In this document: one piece after another, positions 6,100 through 14,322 of the stretch
Numbering within the stretch: the first letter of the stretch is position 1
Layout of the letters: every line of letters starts with the position of its first letter
NCBI GenBank assembly: GCA_937922105.1
Contig: CAKZVN010000289.1
Location: 1 to 18,689 of the forward strand
Direction: 5' to 3'
Origin: an uncultured Litorilinea sp.
Lineage (GTDB): Bacteria > Chloroflexota > Anaerolineae > Caldilineales > Caldilineaceae
DNA length: 18,689 bases
The notes under the pieces: generated by a model
The model's database searches: none
What the model was told of the DNA's origin: nothing
What the model saw: the letters and a program-made list of their open reading frames with translations, nothing else
Made by a program: the position numbers and the translations under genes

Positions 6100-7713
6100 A
6101 TGGAACAAGAACACCACACCACGACTCCGGCGCGTGTCAATCGCCGGACATTTCTGCAACTGTCGAGCTTGATCGGCGTGGGCGCGGCAAGCGGCCTGCT
6201 CTGGGGCTGCGCACCTGCCGTGGCACCGGGCGGCGCGCCTGCCGTCACTGTGACCGAAAGCGCCGCGCCCAGCGGCCCGGTGGGCGAGTTGATTCTCGTC
6301 CAGGGCGTGGACGCCGAGTCGCTGGACCCCTATGTCACCACCTCCGGCGCATCGCGCGGGATGATGTGGGCCATGTACGACAAGCTGGTTACCCGCGCGC
6401 CGAATATGGAGATCATCCCCTGGTTGGCGCTGTCGTGGACGGTGATTGACGACAGCACCTGGGAATTGAAGCTGCGCGACGAGGTCTATTTCCATAACGG
6501 TGAGAAATTTAGTGCCGCGCATGTGCGCGACAGCATCGCCCGCTTCAAGGACCCGGAGGTCAAGAACATCTACGCCGGGCAGTTGGCGAAGGTGCTGGAG
6601 GTGGAGGTGGTGGACGATCTGACCGCGCGCATCAAGACCGACGGCCCCTTTGCGCTGCTCATCGAGGTCTTGGCGGTCTATTGCGAGATGTTGCCCCAGG
6701 CCATCACCAGCGGTGAGGTGGACCCTGCGGTCCAGCCTATCGGTTCCGGCCCCTATAAATTTGTGGAGTGGACGCCTGGCGACCGTATGGTGATGGAGGC
6801 GATTGATCGCCCGCATTTCAGCGGGCAGCCCAAGCTGCAACGGCTGATCTGGCGCCCCATTGCCGAGGCGACCACCCGCGTCGTGGAACTCAAGACCGGC
6901 GGCGCCCACATCATCACCAATGTGGACCCGGTGCAGGCCGCGGAGGTGGAGGCTGACCCGCAGACGCGGCTGGCGACCTTCCGCAACCTCAGCTCGCAGA
7001 TTGTGGTGCTCAACCAGCTCAAGGTCGAGCCGTTCCAGGATGTGCGTGTGCGCCAGGCGCTCAACTACGCCACCGACGTGGACACCCTGATCGCGACCAT
7101 CATGCAGGGCAACGCGTTCCGCCTGGCAGGCCCCTTCGGCCCCGGCATTCCTGGTTACGACCCGGAACTCCAGCCTTACCCCTATGACCCGGAGAAGGCC
7201 AAGCAGTTGCTCGCCGAGGCGGGCTATGCCGACGGCTTCGACCTGGTCTTGACCTCGCCCAATGGGCGCTATCTCAACGACCGCCTGGTCAGCGAGGCTA
7301 TTGCCGGCATGTGGAGCGAGATCGGCGTGCGCACCACGGTGCAGGTCATGGACTGGAGTCCCTTTGTGGAGGGGGTGTTGGGCAAGACCCACGATGCCTT
7401 CTTCTTCCTGCAGATCGGTGTGCCGTTGGATGCCAGCGTGCGCATCAACTTCCACGGCGGCGTCCAGGGCGCGGCCTGGCAAGGCTATTCCAACGACGAG
7501 GCGAGCGAGATCATTGACAAAGCGGTGACCGTCTTGGATGAGGCCGAGCGCAACGCCTTGTACAAGCGGCTGGGTCAGATCGTCTATGAGGAATGCCCGT
7601 GGGTCTTCCTCTGGAATGCCGCCGGGTTGGTAGGTGTGCGCGAAGAGGTCAAGGATTGGGAGCCGCACCAGGACGGTGTCCTCCATCTTCTGGGCGTGCG
7701 TTTGGAAGTCTAG
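6100..7713 (+). CDS. ABC transporter substrate-binding lipoprotein, family 5 (DppA/OppA-like)
   Basis: This is the extracytoplasmic binding protein of a dipeptide/oligopeptide-type ABC importer; 537 residues. The N-terminus carries a twin-arginine motif NRRTFLQL (14-21), a hydrophobic stretch (22-36) and a lipobox-like LLWGC with Cys37. It should therefore be exported folded by Tat and lipid-anchored; Trp at -2 of the lipobox is unusual. The family signature occurs as WELKLRDEVYFHNGEKFSA (121-139), with PIGSGPYKFVEW further on and FLQIGVPLD toward the C-terminus. Such proteins bind peptides but also nickel, glycosides or opines. Start ATG 6100 has GAGGAG 6 nt upstream; a GTG at 6064 is in frame but would precede the signal peptide with extra residues. 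First gene of a five-gene operon. Confidence 0.92.
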   Translation: MEQEHHTTTPARVNRRTFLQLSSLIGVGAASGLLWGCAPAVAPGGAPAVTVTESAAPSGPVGELILVQGVDAESLDPYVTTSGASRGMMWAMYDKLVTRAPNMEIIPWLALSWTVIDDSTWELKLRDEVYFHNGEKFSAAHVRDSIARFKDPEVKNIYAGQLAKVLEVEVVDDLTARIKTDGPFALLIEVLAVYCEMLPQAITSGEVDPAVQPIGSGPYKFVEWTPGDRMVMEAIDRPHFSGQPKLQRLIWRPIAEATTRVVELKTGGAHIITNVDPVQAAEVEADPQTRLATFRNLSSQIVVLNQLKVEPFQDVRVRQALNYATDVDTLIATIMQGNAFRLAGPFGPGIPGYDPELQPYPYDPEKAKQLLAEAGYADGFDLVLTSPNGRYLNDRLVSEAIAGMWSEIGVRTTVQVMDWSPFVEGVLGKTHDAFFFLQIGVPLDASVRINFHGGVQGAAWQGYSNDEASEIIDKAVTVLDEAERNALYKRLGQIVYEECPWVFLWNAAGLVGVREEVKDWEPHQDGVLHLLGVRLEV

Positions 7714-7726
7714 GTCAGCACCTTTG

Positions 7727-7763
7727 CCGCCGTCTCGGAAGCAATAGGCTTCCGGGACGGCGG
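7727..7763 (+). other. Strong intercistronic hairpin between binding-protein and permease genes
   Basis: A 16-bp stem (7727-7742 with 7748-7763, one G·U pair) with a 5-nt loop AATAG begins 13 nt after the binding-protein stop codon. The bases after it are TCTGGA rather than a T-run. It is therefore more likely an mRNA-stabilising or partial-termination structure than a full intrinsic terminator. Such structures commonly let the binding protein be made in excess over the permeases. Confidence 0.75.
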
Positions 7764-7787
7764 TCTGGACGGTAGATGCGCTGCGCC

Positions 7788-8708
7788 ATGTCCGATTATT
7801 TAGTGCGCCGGGTCCAGCATCTCTTTTGGGTTTTGCTGGCGGTCAGCATCCTAGTCTTTTTGCTTATCCATCTCTCCGGCGACCCGGTGCGGTTGTTGGC
7901 TCCCCTGGACGCGACGCCGGAAGACGTGGAGCGCATTCGTGCCCTCTATGGTCTGGACCAACCGTTGATTGTCCAGTATTGGCGTTTCTTGCTCAACGCG
8001 CTGCAAGGCGATCTGGGCGAGTCGTTTCGCTATAACCAGCCGGCGCTGGGGATGGTGCTGCAAAAGCTCCCCGCCACCATCCGGCTGGCGCTCTTTTCGT
8101 TGGCGCTGACGATCGTGTTGGGCATTCCCCTGGGCGTCTGGGCGGGGACACGGCCCAACTCCGCGGGGGACTGGGTCGTCTCGGTGTTGACCTTTGTCGG
8201 GATCAGCATTCCTTCGTTTTGGCTGGGCATCATGCTGATCCTGATCTTCGCCGATCGTTGGCGAGTGCTGCCCTCGTCGGGCGACGCGACATGGCGCCAT
8301 ATGATCCTGCCGGGGATCACCTTGTCGGTCTACAGCATCGGCTTGATCTCGCGGCTGGTGCGCTCGACGCTGATCGAGACCATGCAGCAAGACTATGTGC
8401 GCACCGCGCGTGCCAAAGGCCTGCCCGAGCGCTTGGTGCTCTATCGCCATGCCCTGCGCAACACCATGATCCCGACGGTAACGGTGTTGGGGCTGCAACT
8501 GGGGGGGCTATTGGGCGGCTCAGTGGTGGTGGAGTCGGTCTTTGCCTGGCCCGGTGTGGGTTGGCTGATGTTGCAAGGCATTCAGAATCGCGACTTGCCG
8601 CTGGTACGTGCCGTGGTCTTGGTCATCGGGCTGGCTTTTGTGATCATCAATTTCGCGGTAGACCTGATTTATACCCGGCTCGACCCGCGCATCCGGTTGG
8701 ATAAATAG
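7788..8708 (+). CDS. ABC transporter permease, DppB/OppB-like
   Basis: This is the first membrane subunit of the importer, 306 residues. There are about six membrane segments: roughly 12-29, 98-118, 130-155, 172-192, 230-250 and 273-295. The EAA loop reads DYVRTARAKGLPERLVLYRH (202-221); it contacts the ATPase. The C-terminus TRLDPRIR is typical. The ATG at 7788 gives the usual opening MSDYLVRR; an in-frame ATG four codons upstream (7776) is equally possible, and neither has a strong ribosome binding site. It follows the intercistronic hairpin, and its stop TAG is immediately followed by the ATG of the next permease gene (TAGATG), implying translational coupling. Confidence 0.92.
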   Translation: MSDYLVRRVQHLFWVLLAVSILVFLLIHLSGDPVRLLAPLDATPEDVERIRALYGLDQPLIVQYWRFLLNALQGDLGESFRYNQPALGMVLQKLPATIRLALFSLALTIVLGIPLGVWAGTRPNSAGDWVVSVLTFVGISIPSFWLGIMLILIFADRWRVLPSSGDATWRHMILPGITLSVYSIGLISRLVRSTLIETMQQDYVRTARAKGLPERLVLYRHALRNTMIPTVTVLGLQLGGLLGGSVVVESVFAWPGVGWLMLQGIQNRDLPLVRAVVLVIGLAFVIINFAVDLIYTRLDPRIRLDK

Positions 8709-9638
8709 ATGACCGCCACCAATCCTGCCTCTTCCAATCGCTCGGCCTCATCCCTTGCGGCACGCGCTGTCGGCCCCGCAGCCCAAAGCAGCCCAACGGA
8801 CGCGCTGCGCCGGTCGCGGCGCATGGTCCAGCGCCCCGCGCAGTTCTGGGTCGGCTTGGCGATCATCCTCTTTATTCTGGTGGTCGCGGTCTTTGCCGAA
8901 CAGCTTGCGCCGCATGATTACACCAAGCAAACCCTGACCATGGCGATGCGCCCCCCGGCATGGATGGAGGGGGGGGATTGGTCCTATCCGCTGGGCACGG
9001 ACCGGCTGGGCCGCGATCTGCTCTCGCGGCTGATGGTGGGCGCGCGTGTTTCGACCGCAGTGGGGGTCTTTTCCGTGCTGCTGGGCGGCGCGATTGGGAT
9101 CGTCTTGGGCATGACCGCAGGTTATTTCGGCGGCTGGGCAGACCGCATCATCACCCGCCTGATGGACATCCAACTTTCGTTTCCGCCTGTCTTTTTGGCT
9201 ATCGCCATCATCGCCGCGCTGGGCCAAAGCCTGACCAACCTGATCGTGGTGCTGGGCCTGGTCAGTTGGGTACAGTATGCGCGCGTCACGCGCGGGCAGA
9301 CGCTCTCGCTGCGCGGGCAGGAGTTCGTCTTGGCGGCCCAAGCCATCGGCGTAGGTACGGGGCGCCTGTTGTTGCGCCATTTGCTGCCGTCGGTGTTGCC
9401 CCCGCTGGCGGTGATCGCCACAGTCAACATGTCGGCGATGATCCTCAACGAGGCTGCGCTGAGTTTCCTCGGTCTGGGGGTGCAGCCGCCGACCCCTGCC
9501 TGGGGCAGCATGGTCGCCGAAGGCCGCGCCGTCATGAGCGTCGCCTGGTGGAATGCGGTTTTCCCGGGCGCGGCGATTGCGCTGTTTGTCATTGGCGGGA
9601 ATCTCATGGGCGACGGCTTGACCCGCCGCCGGCGCTGA
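8709..9638 (+). CDS. ABC transporter permease, DppC/OppC-like
   Basis: This is the second membrane subunit, 309 residues. It has a cytoplasmic N-terminal stretch of about 45 polar residues, a first membrane segment (46-66) and the periplasmic-side LGTDRLGRDLLSRL (95-108) typical of DppC. Further membrane segments lie at about 115-140, 158-185, 232-250 and 283-300. The EAA loop is EFVLAAQAIGVGTGRLLLRH (205-224). The protein ends GDGLTRRRR, whereas relatives usually continue with a short LDPR-type tail, so the C-terminus is slightly shortened. It starts directly at the stop of the preceding permease gene. No ATP-binding subunit gene follows, so the importer must use ATPases encoded elsewhere. 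Confidence 0.92.
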   Translation: MTATNPASSNRSASSLAARAVGPAAQSSPTDALRRSRRMVQRPAQFWVGLAIILFILVVAVFAEQLAPHDYTKQTLTMAMRPPAWMEGGDWSYPLGTDRLGRDLLSRLMVGARVSTAVGVFSVLLGGAIGIVLGMTAGYFGGWADRIITRLMDIQLSFPPVFLAIAIIAALGQSLTNLIVVLGLVSWVQYARVTRGQTLSLRGQEFVLAAQAIGVGTGRLLLRHLLPSVLPPLAVIATVNMSAMILNEAALSFLGLGVQPPTPAWGSMVAEGRAVMSVAWWNAVFPGAAIALFVIGGNLMGDGLTRRRR

Positions 9639-9721
9639 GCGCGGCTAGTCCCGGTTCCCCGCCGCTTCGCCCCCCGGTATCAAACCCACACACCGCACCA
9701 TCTCGCCACAAGGAGATCACC

Positions 9722-10996
9722 ATGCGCATCTTTTTTCTCAACGGACGCGTCGTGGACGGCACCGCTGCGCCCGCGTTGGACCCCGCCACGTTGATCGTGG
9801 ACGGCAACACCATCGCCTATTGTGGTGCGCCGGAGTCCGCTCCCCAACCCGCCGCGGGCGACCGTGTCGTGGACCTGGCGGGCAAGACGTTGGTCCCCGG
9901 TTTGTTCAACGTGCATGTGCATTTGGCCCTGCGTTTGCCCTTCCCGGAGCGGCGCTATGACCAGTTCAACGTGGGCTATCGTGCATTGCTCATGTATCGT
10001 CGCGCCATCGAGGCTATCACCACCGGCACCACCACGTTGCGCTGTGTGGGCGAGGCGCATTTCACCGACATGGATGTGCGCAACGCCATCAACAAGGGCG
10101 TTTTGGCGGGGCCGCGCATTCTCTGCGCGGGCGCGGCCCTGATTGCAACCGGCGGGCACGGGCATAATTCCATGTCGTGCGTGGAAGCCGACGGCGTCGC
10201 CGGCTTTTTGGCTGCGGCCCGCGCCCAGCTGCGCGCGGGGGCCGATCTGATCAAAATTTGTCTTACCGGCGGCATCGGCACGCCGGGCGAGAAGCCTGCG
10301 GACAAGCAGATGCGCGATGAGGAAGTCGCCGCGGTGGTGGAGGTAGCCCACGCCGCGCACAAGATCGTGGCTTCCCACACCGGCGGCGACCAGCCCGTCA
10401 AGGACGCGGTGCGCCTGGGCGTGGATTGTATCGAGCATGGCTACCAGTTCGGCGAGGAAGCCGCAGCCATGATGGCGGAAGCCGGGACCTATCTGGTTCC
10501 CACCTTGTGTGTGACGCAAGAACTGGACTATATGCGGCGGCATGGGGTGCAAGAGTGGATGCTGCGCAAGGCCAAGGCCGCGGCAGACGAACATATCGCG
10601 TCCATCCGTCGCGCAGTGGCAGCAGGGGTGATCATCGGCAACGGGACCGATCTGCTGCCCAGCGACCCGGTGGACGGGACGGTCGCCACCATTCGCGAGG
10701 TGGAGATTCTCACCGAGACCGGTCTCACGCCGTTGGAGGCCATTCGCGCTGCCACCTACAATTCGGCCAAGATTTGCGGCGTGGAGCAGATCACCGGGAC
10801 GTTGGCTGCGGGCAAGGAGGCTGATCTGCTGGTGATTGACGGCAAGCCGGACCTCAATATCCGCGATCTGCGCGCGATCAAGCTGGTCATGCGCGGGGGG
10901 CAGGTCTTCCGCAGCGAGTTGGCAGCTATCCCGGCCCCTGGTTTGTCCATGCCCGGTGTCGCCCTGGCGGATGGGACTTTCGCAAAGGTCTACTAA
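9722..10996 (+). CDS. Metal-dependent amidohydrolase (prolidase/imidazolonepropionase-like)
   Basis: This is a 424-residue hydrolase of the amidohydrolase superfamily. Metal ligands are recognisable: His65 and His67 in NVHVH, Lys178 in LIKICLTGG (the carbamylated lysine bridging two metals), His219 in SHTGG, His239 in EHGY and Asp310 in NGTD. The C-terminal block 'GTLAAGKEADLLVIDGKP' closes the beta-sandwich domain. The combination of HxH, carbamyl-Lys and 'GGIGTPG' resembles Xaa-Pro or Xaa-Arg dipeptidase-type members, and the transporter context supports peptide or cyclic-amide hydrolysis; the substrate is inferred. AAGGAG (9710-9715) lies 6 nt before the ATG. The long open frame upstream overlaps the permease gene and is a shadow. 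Co-transcribed with the importer (83-nt gap) and the peptidase (19-nt gap). Confidence 0.9.
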   Translation: MRIFFLNGRVVDGTAAPALDPATLIVDGNTIAYCGAPESAPQPAAGDRVVDLAGKTLVPGLFNVHVHLALRLPFPERRYDQFNVGYRALLMYRRAIEAITTGTTTLRCVGEAHFTDMDVRNAINKGVLAGPRILCAGAALIATGGHGHNSMSCVEADGVAGFLAAARAQLRAGADLIKICLTGGIGTPGEKPADKQMRDEEVAAVVEVAHAAHKIVASHTGGDQPVKDAVRLGVDCIEHGYQFGEEAAAMMAEAGTYLVPTLCVTQELDYMRRHGVQEWMLRKAKAAADEHIASIRRAVAAGVIIGNGTDLLPSDPVDGTVATIREVEILTETGLTPLEAIRAATYNSAKICGVEQITGTLAAGKEADLLVIDGKPDLNIRDLRAIKLVMRGGQVFRSELAAIPAPGLSMPGVALADGTFAKVY

Positions 10997-11015
10997 ACAA
11001 GAGGAGAGCCGTGCC

Positions 11016-12665
11016 ATGTCCCAGGCCGTTGCGCAGGAGTTGCAGGCGTTGATCGCCGACTATTTGGCCTATGTGTTGCGCCGCGATCCCATCGAGGCGA
11101 CGCAGCTGGGCGTGCATGATCACGACGACGCGTTGACCGATCTGTCACCCGACGCGCTGGAGGAGGAGATTGCGCAGCGCAAGGCGTTTCAGCGACGCTT
11201 TGCCGCGTTAGACCGTGCGACACTGGATGCGGACGCAGCCATGGACCTGGACGTGGCGCGCATTGACGTGGCGACTGCGCTGCGCCGCCTGGAGGCGCGC
11301 CCGCCCATGCAAACCGCGCCCTACTGGGTGGTGGAGCAGCTGGGCACGGCCTTCTCCTCGCTCATGCGTGACGACGGGCAGCCGCCGGAGTTACAGGCTG
11401 AGCGGTTGCTGGCGCGGCTGCGCCAAGCCCCGGCTTATCTGGCGACCGCGCAGGCCGTGCTGTCGCCCCAGACCGCGGCGTTGCATGTAGAGATGGCGTT
11501 TACCGCGATCAAGGGCCTGCGGAGCTTTTTGCAGAGCGCAGTGGGCGGTTTTGCTGCCGTTGCCGCGCCCGGTCTGGTCCAGGAATTAGCCGCGGCGACC
11601 GCGGCGTTGCAAGCTGCGCTGGACGACTTTACGCGCGCCCTCCAAGAGTTCGCACCGCGCGCCACGGGAAGTTTTGCCTGCGGCGCGGAGATGTTCGACT
11701 TCCTGTTGCGCGAGTTTCACTTGCTCGATCTGGACCATCGCCAGTTGGCTGAGTTCGGCGCTGCGCGCATGGCCCACGACAAGGCCGCGCTGGAAGCCTA
11801 TGCCCGCGAGCTGGACCCGGCGCGCTCCTGGGTCGAGCAGATCGAGGCGGTCAAGGATGACCACCCCCAGGGCGCGGACTTCCTCAAGACCTATCATGCC
11901 GAGATGGTGCGCGCGCGTGCCCACTGCGTAGCAGCGGATTTGGTGACGCTCCCCGCGGGCGAGGTTGCCGATGTGAAGTGGCTGCCCGCCTATCTGGCGG
12001 CGGGCGCGCCGCTGGGCTTGATGTTCACCACGCCGCCCTTCGCGCCCGCTCTCGCCAGCGAGCTGGTGATCACCCCGCTGGACACCGACGCGCCGCCGGA
12101 ACGCCAACGCCAACACATGCGCGACAACTGCTATGCCTTTGCCCGCTCCATCACCTTGCACGAAATCTATCCGGGTCACCACACCCAGCGCGTGCATCAC
12201 AAGTTGGCGACCGCAGGTTCGCCCATGCGCCGCTACTTCAGCAGCCCGGTCTTTGTGGAGGGGTGGGGGCTGTATACCGAGGACTTGATGGAGGAGACAG
12301 GCTTTATGGTGGAGCCTGGCGTGCGGCTCTTTAAGCTGCGCAATGCGTTGTGGCGCTCGGCGCGTGTGGTGGTGGACAGCGGGCTGCACACGCGCGGGAT
12401 GAGCTTCGAGGAAGCGGTGCAACTGATGATGGACGAGGTGCATCTGGACCGACGCATGGCGGAGGGCGAGGTGCGCCGCTACACTACCCACGACAACCCC
12501 ACCTACCCGTCGGCCTATCTGCTGGGCAAGACGGCCATTCACGACCTGCGCCGCCGCTATCAAGCGCAACAGGGCGCGGCTTTCACCCTGCGTGACTTCC
12601 ACGACCGGCTGCTGAGCTACGGCTCGCCGCCGGTGAAGCTGGTGGCTGCGCGTATGTTGGCGTGA
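11016..12665 (+). CDS. DUF885 family metallopeptidase-like protein
   Basis: This is a mostly helical 549-residue protein. The zinc-binding motif HEIYPGHH (382-389), followed by a downstream Glu-rich segment 'FVEGWGLYTEDLMEETGF', is diagnostic of DUF885. The family is related to M3/M32-like peptidases, and some members have peptidase activity. The N-terminal opening LIADYLAYVLRRDPIEATQLG is also typical ('LxxDPxxATxLG'). There is no signal peptide, so cytoplasmic action is inferred. ATG 11016 has GAGGAGA (11001-11007) 8 nt upstream and lies 19 nt after the amidohydrolase stop. As last gene of the importer operon it probably cleaves imported peptides. A hairpin at 12691-12714 follows. The substrate cannot be determined from the sequence. 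Confidence 0.9.
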   Translation: MSQAVAQELQALIADYLAYVLRRDPIEATQLGVHDHDDALTDLSPDALEEEIAQRKAFQRRFAALDRATLDADAAMDLDVARIDVATALRRLEARPPMQTAPYWVVEQLGTAFSSLMRDDGQPPELQAERLLARLRQAPAYLATAQAVLSPQTAALHVEMAFTAIKGLRSFLQSAVGGFAAVAAPGLVQELAAATAALQAALDDFTRALQEFAPRATGSFACGAEMFDFLLREFHLLDLDHRQLAEFGAARMAHDKAALEAYARELDPARSWVEQIEAVKDDHPQGADFLKTYHAEMVRARAHCVAADLVTLPAGEVADVKWLPAYLAAGAPLGLMFTTPPFAPALASELVITPLDTDAPPERQRQHMRDNCYAFARSITLHEIYPGHHTQRVHHKLATAGSPMRRYFSSPVFVEGWGLYTEDLMEETGFMVEPGVRLFKLRNALWRSARVVVDSGLHTRGMSFEEAVQLMMDEVHLDRRMAEGEVRRYTTHDNPTYPSAYLLGKTAIHDLRRRYQAQQGAAFTLRDFHDRLLSYGSPPVKLVAARMLA

Positions 12666-12690
12666 TTACCCGGCGACGTCGTACAGAAAT

Positions 12691-12717
12691 CTTCCGGCTC
12701 AAAAAGGCCGGAGGGTT
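12691..12717 (+). terminator. Hairpin after the peptide-import operon
   Basis: CTTCCGGC (12691-12698) pairs with GCCGGAGG (12707-12714), 8 bp including one G·U, with an A-rich 8-nt loop. It begins 25 nt after the DUF885 stop codon. The T-tract is very weak (GTTCC), so termination would be inefficient or protein-assisted. It could also act on the opposing enolase-family transcript. Confidence 0.4.
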
Positions 12718-12829
12718 CCTCAATCCATATGGGCGCGCGCCTGTCCGGATGGAACCTAACGGGCACGGTGGGGCAGCGCACTACTCCGGTTGGGGGCCAG
12801 TCCAGTTGTGTGTCGGCGAATTCTATTGT

Positions 12830-13960
12830 CTATGCCTCCGCGACCACGAGGCTGCGCAAGCGTGCTTCGTCCCAGACTGCGCCCCAGCCGGGGCCGTCGG
12901 GCGGCGCGATGTGCCCGTCTTCGATGAGCGGCGCGTTGAGCAGCCCCCAGCTTTCGCCCTGGCGGCGATTGCCGTCGCCTTGCAGGTAGAAATACTCGTA
13001 GTAGTCGGTGTTGTCAATGCAGCAGCCCAGGTGCGCGTGCACCAGGCCGAACAGCCCCCCTTGCCCGTTGAGTTCGATGTTGGCGCCGTAGCCTTCGGCA
13101 AAGTGGGCTAGCTTGAGCACTTGGGTCGTGCCGTGGCGCGCATTGGCGCGCAGCCGATCGGTCGCGCCCTGGATCAGCCACTGGGTCGAGAGACCATAGT
13201 CGTGCATGAGCATCTCATTCGCCATGACCGGGATGGTCAACTCGGCGCATAGCTCCTGGTAGAGATTCATCTTCTGCTCGTGAAAGGGTTCCTCCAGCCA
13301 GACGAAATCCAGTTCTTCCATGACATGGCCCACTTCGATGGCTTCGCGTAAGGTGTAGGAGCAGACGGGGTCGTTGAGCAGGGCATAGTCCGGGCCGACT
13401 TCGGCGCGCACGGTCTGGAAGATGGGGATGTCGGCCTTGCCGCCCTTGTAGGTGTGGAACTTGTAGGCGCGCACGCCCATTGCGTACCCTTGCTCGATGG
13501 CGCGCAGATAGTCGGCGGTGCTGCCGTCGCCGCCGGTGAGGTAGACGGGCAAGCGTTCGCGCACGCGTCCCACCAGAGCGTGGATGGGTAGCCCTGCGAC
13601 CTGCCCCGCAATGTCCCACAGACAGTTGTCGAAGTCGCCAAACCAGCCCGGCGGCTGATAGAGCCAGCGTGTGCCTTTGTGCAATAGCTGGTAGAGCCGC
13701 TCGCGGTGGAGCGGGTTTTCGCCCAACACTTGGTTACGCAGAATCTGGACCTGGTGCGGCTGCATGGTGGTGGTGCAGCGGCTGGTGATGCCCGTGTCGG
13801 TGGTGACTTCCAGAATGTGCTGGCGTGCCGGGGTGCTGCCTGCGCTTGCGCTGTGCGTATATTGGATGCGCAGCAGGTTCGGCACCTGCACCAGACGCAG
13901 ATGGCGCTCCGGCAACTCCGGGTTTTCCAGGATCAACAGGCGGACTGCGGCGATTTTCAT
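12830..13960 (-). CDS. Enolase-superfamily enzyme (mandelate racemase/muconate lactonizing type)
   Basis: This is a 376-residue TIM-barrel enzyme expected to abstract a proton alpha to a carboxylate with Mg2+ help (dehydratase, racemase or epimerase). The capping domain occupies about 1-130. Barrel landmarks are YKFHTYKGG (166-174, with Lys167 and His169 where many relatives have KxK), Asp197 in LLNDP, Glu223/Glu224 in WLEEP and Glu249 in ANE as probable metal ligands. A conserved-looking C-terminal stretch is ELNGQGGLFGLVHAHLGCCI (296-315). ATG 13960 has AGGAG 8 nt upstream. The reading frame is open far upstream across the aldo/keto reductase gene, but that is a shadow. Divergent promoter at 14166-14194. 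The substrate is probably a sugar acid or other hydroxyacid, but this is inference. Confidence 0.87.
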   Translation of the reverse strand: MKIAAVRLLILENPELPERHLRLVQVPNLLRIQYTHSASAGSTPARQHILEVTTDTGITSRCTTTMQPHQVQILRNQVLGENPLHRERLYQLLHKGTRWLYQPPGWFGDFDNCLWDIAGQVAGLPIHALVGRVRERLPVYLTGGDGSTADYLRAIEQGYAMGVRAYKFHTYKGGKADIPIFQTVRAEVGPDYALLNDPVCSYTLREAIEVGHVMEELDFVWLEEPFHEQKMNLYQELCAELTIPVMANEMLMHDYGLSTQWLIQGATDRLRANARHGTTQVLKLAHFAEGYGANIELNGQGGLFGLVHAHLGCCIDNTDYYEYFYLQGDGNRRQGESWGLLNAPLIEDGHIAPPDGPGWGAVWDEARLRSLVVAEA

Positions 13961-14165
13961 GGGCGACTCCTGTGGTGGGTGGGAAGCGGGTGGGCGGCTA
14001 CAAAAGAGGCTGGAGGATGTTTGCGCGACTTGACTCAGGGATCGGACGCACGAACTCCTGCTGCGCGCAGGGGGGCTACTATCTCTTGCCGCGACACGTT
14101 GCCGGTTTCGTTTTTGGCATAGATCAACAGCAGAAAAATGATGTGACGTGGGTTGCTTGCAAGGT

Positions 14166-14194
14166 ACTATAGTCGCTTGACCGGGCGACGTCAA
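14166..14194 (-). promoter_or_regulatory. Sigma70-type promoter of the enolase-superfamily gene
   Basis: On the minus strand TTGACG (plus-strand 14189-14194), a 17-nt spacer and TATAGT (plus-strand 14166-14171) form a near-consensus promoter. Transcription would start near 14160, giving a leader of about 200 nt before the ATG at 13960. Confidence 0.65.
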
Positions 14195-14204
14195 CTGGTT
14201 GCGT

Positions 14205-14226
14205 GGTACGCTATATTTTTCGTACC
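14205..14226. promoter_or_regulatory. Inverted repeat between divergent promoters (possible operator)
   Basis: GGTACG (14205-14210) and CGTACC (14221-14226) are perfect inverted repeats around the AT-rich centre CTATATTTTT. The site sits just upstream of the minus-strand -35 box and about 30 bp upstream of the plus-strand -10, a suitable position for a shared regulator. Confidence 0.4.
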
Positions 14227-14255
14227 TGCCCATCTGGGGGATTCGTCGGCGCGCA

Positions 14256-14264
14256 TGGTATACT
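14256..14264 (+). promoter_or_regulatory. Extended -10 promoter of the aldo/keto reductase-lar operon
   Basis: TGGTATACT (14256-14264) fits the extended -10 pattern TGnTATAAT with one mismatch. The -35 region is poor, as is common for extended -10 promoters. The predicted start is near 14271, just before the inverted repeat at 14278-14322. Confidence 0.5.
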
Positions 14265-14277
14265 CTAGGGCAAATCG

Positions 14278-14322
14278 CACCGACAGGCGAAGTCGGAGTC
14301 CGGCCCTGTTGCCCTGTCGGTG
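14278..14322 (+). repeat. 10-bp perfect inverted repeat in the operon leader
   Basis: CACCGACAGG (14278-14287) and CCTGTCGGTG (14313-14322) are exact reverse complements separated by 25 nt, starting at about +8 of the predicted transcript. It could be an operator for a dimeric regulator or a leader RNA stem. A partial extra copy (CCCTGT) lies at 14304-14309. Confidence 0.5.

Noticed and set aside
6031..7686. 551-codon minus-strand open frame opposite the solute-binding protein
   Set aside because: Its composition (His/Gln/Arg/Asp-rich, no recognisable motif) is that of an antisense shadow of the binding-protein gene.
8960..9721. Long open frame upstream of the amidohydrolase, in frame with it
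   Set aside because: It overlaps the DppC-like permease gene in another register, reads as Arg/Gly/His-rich shadow sequence, and the true start at 9722 has a clear AAGGAG.
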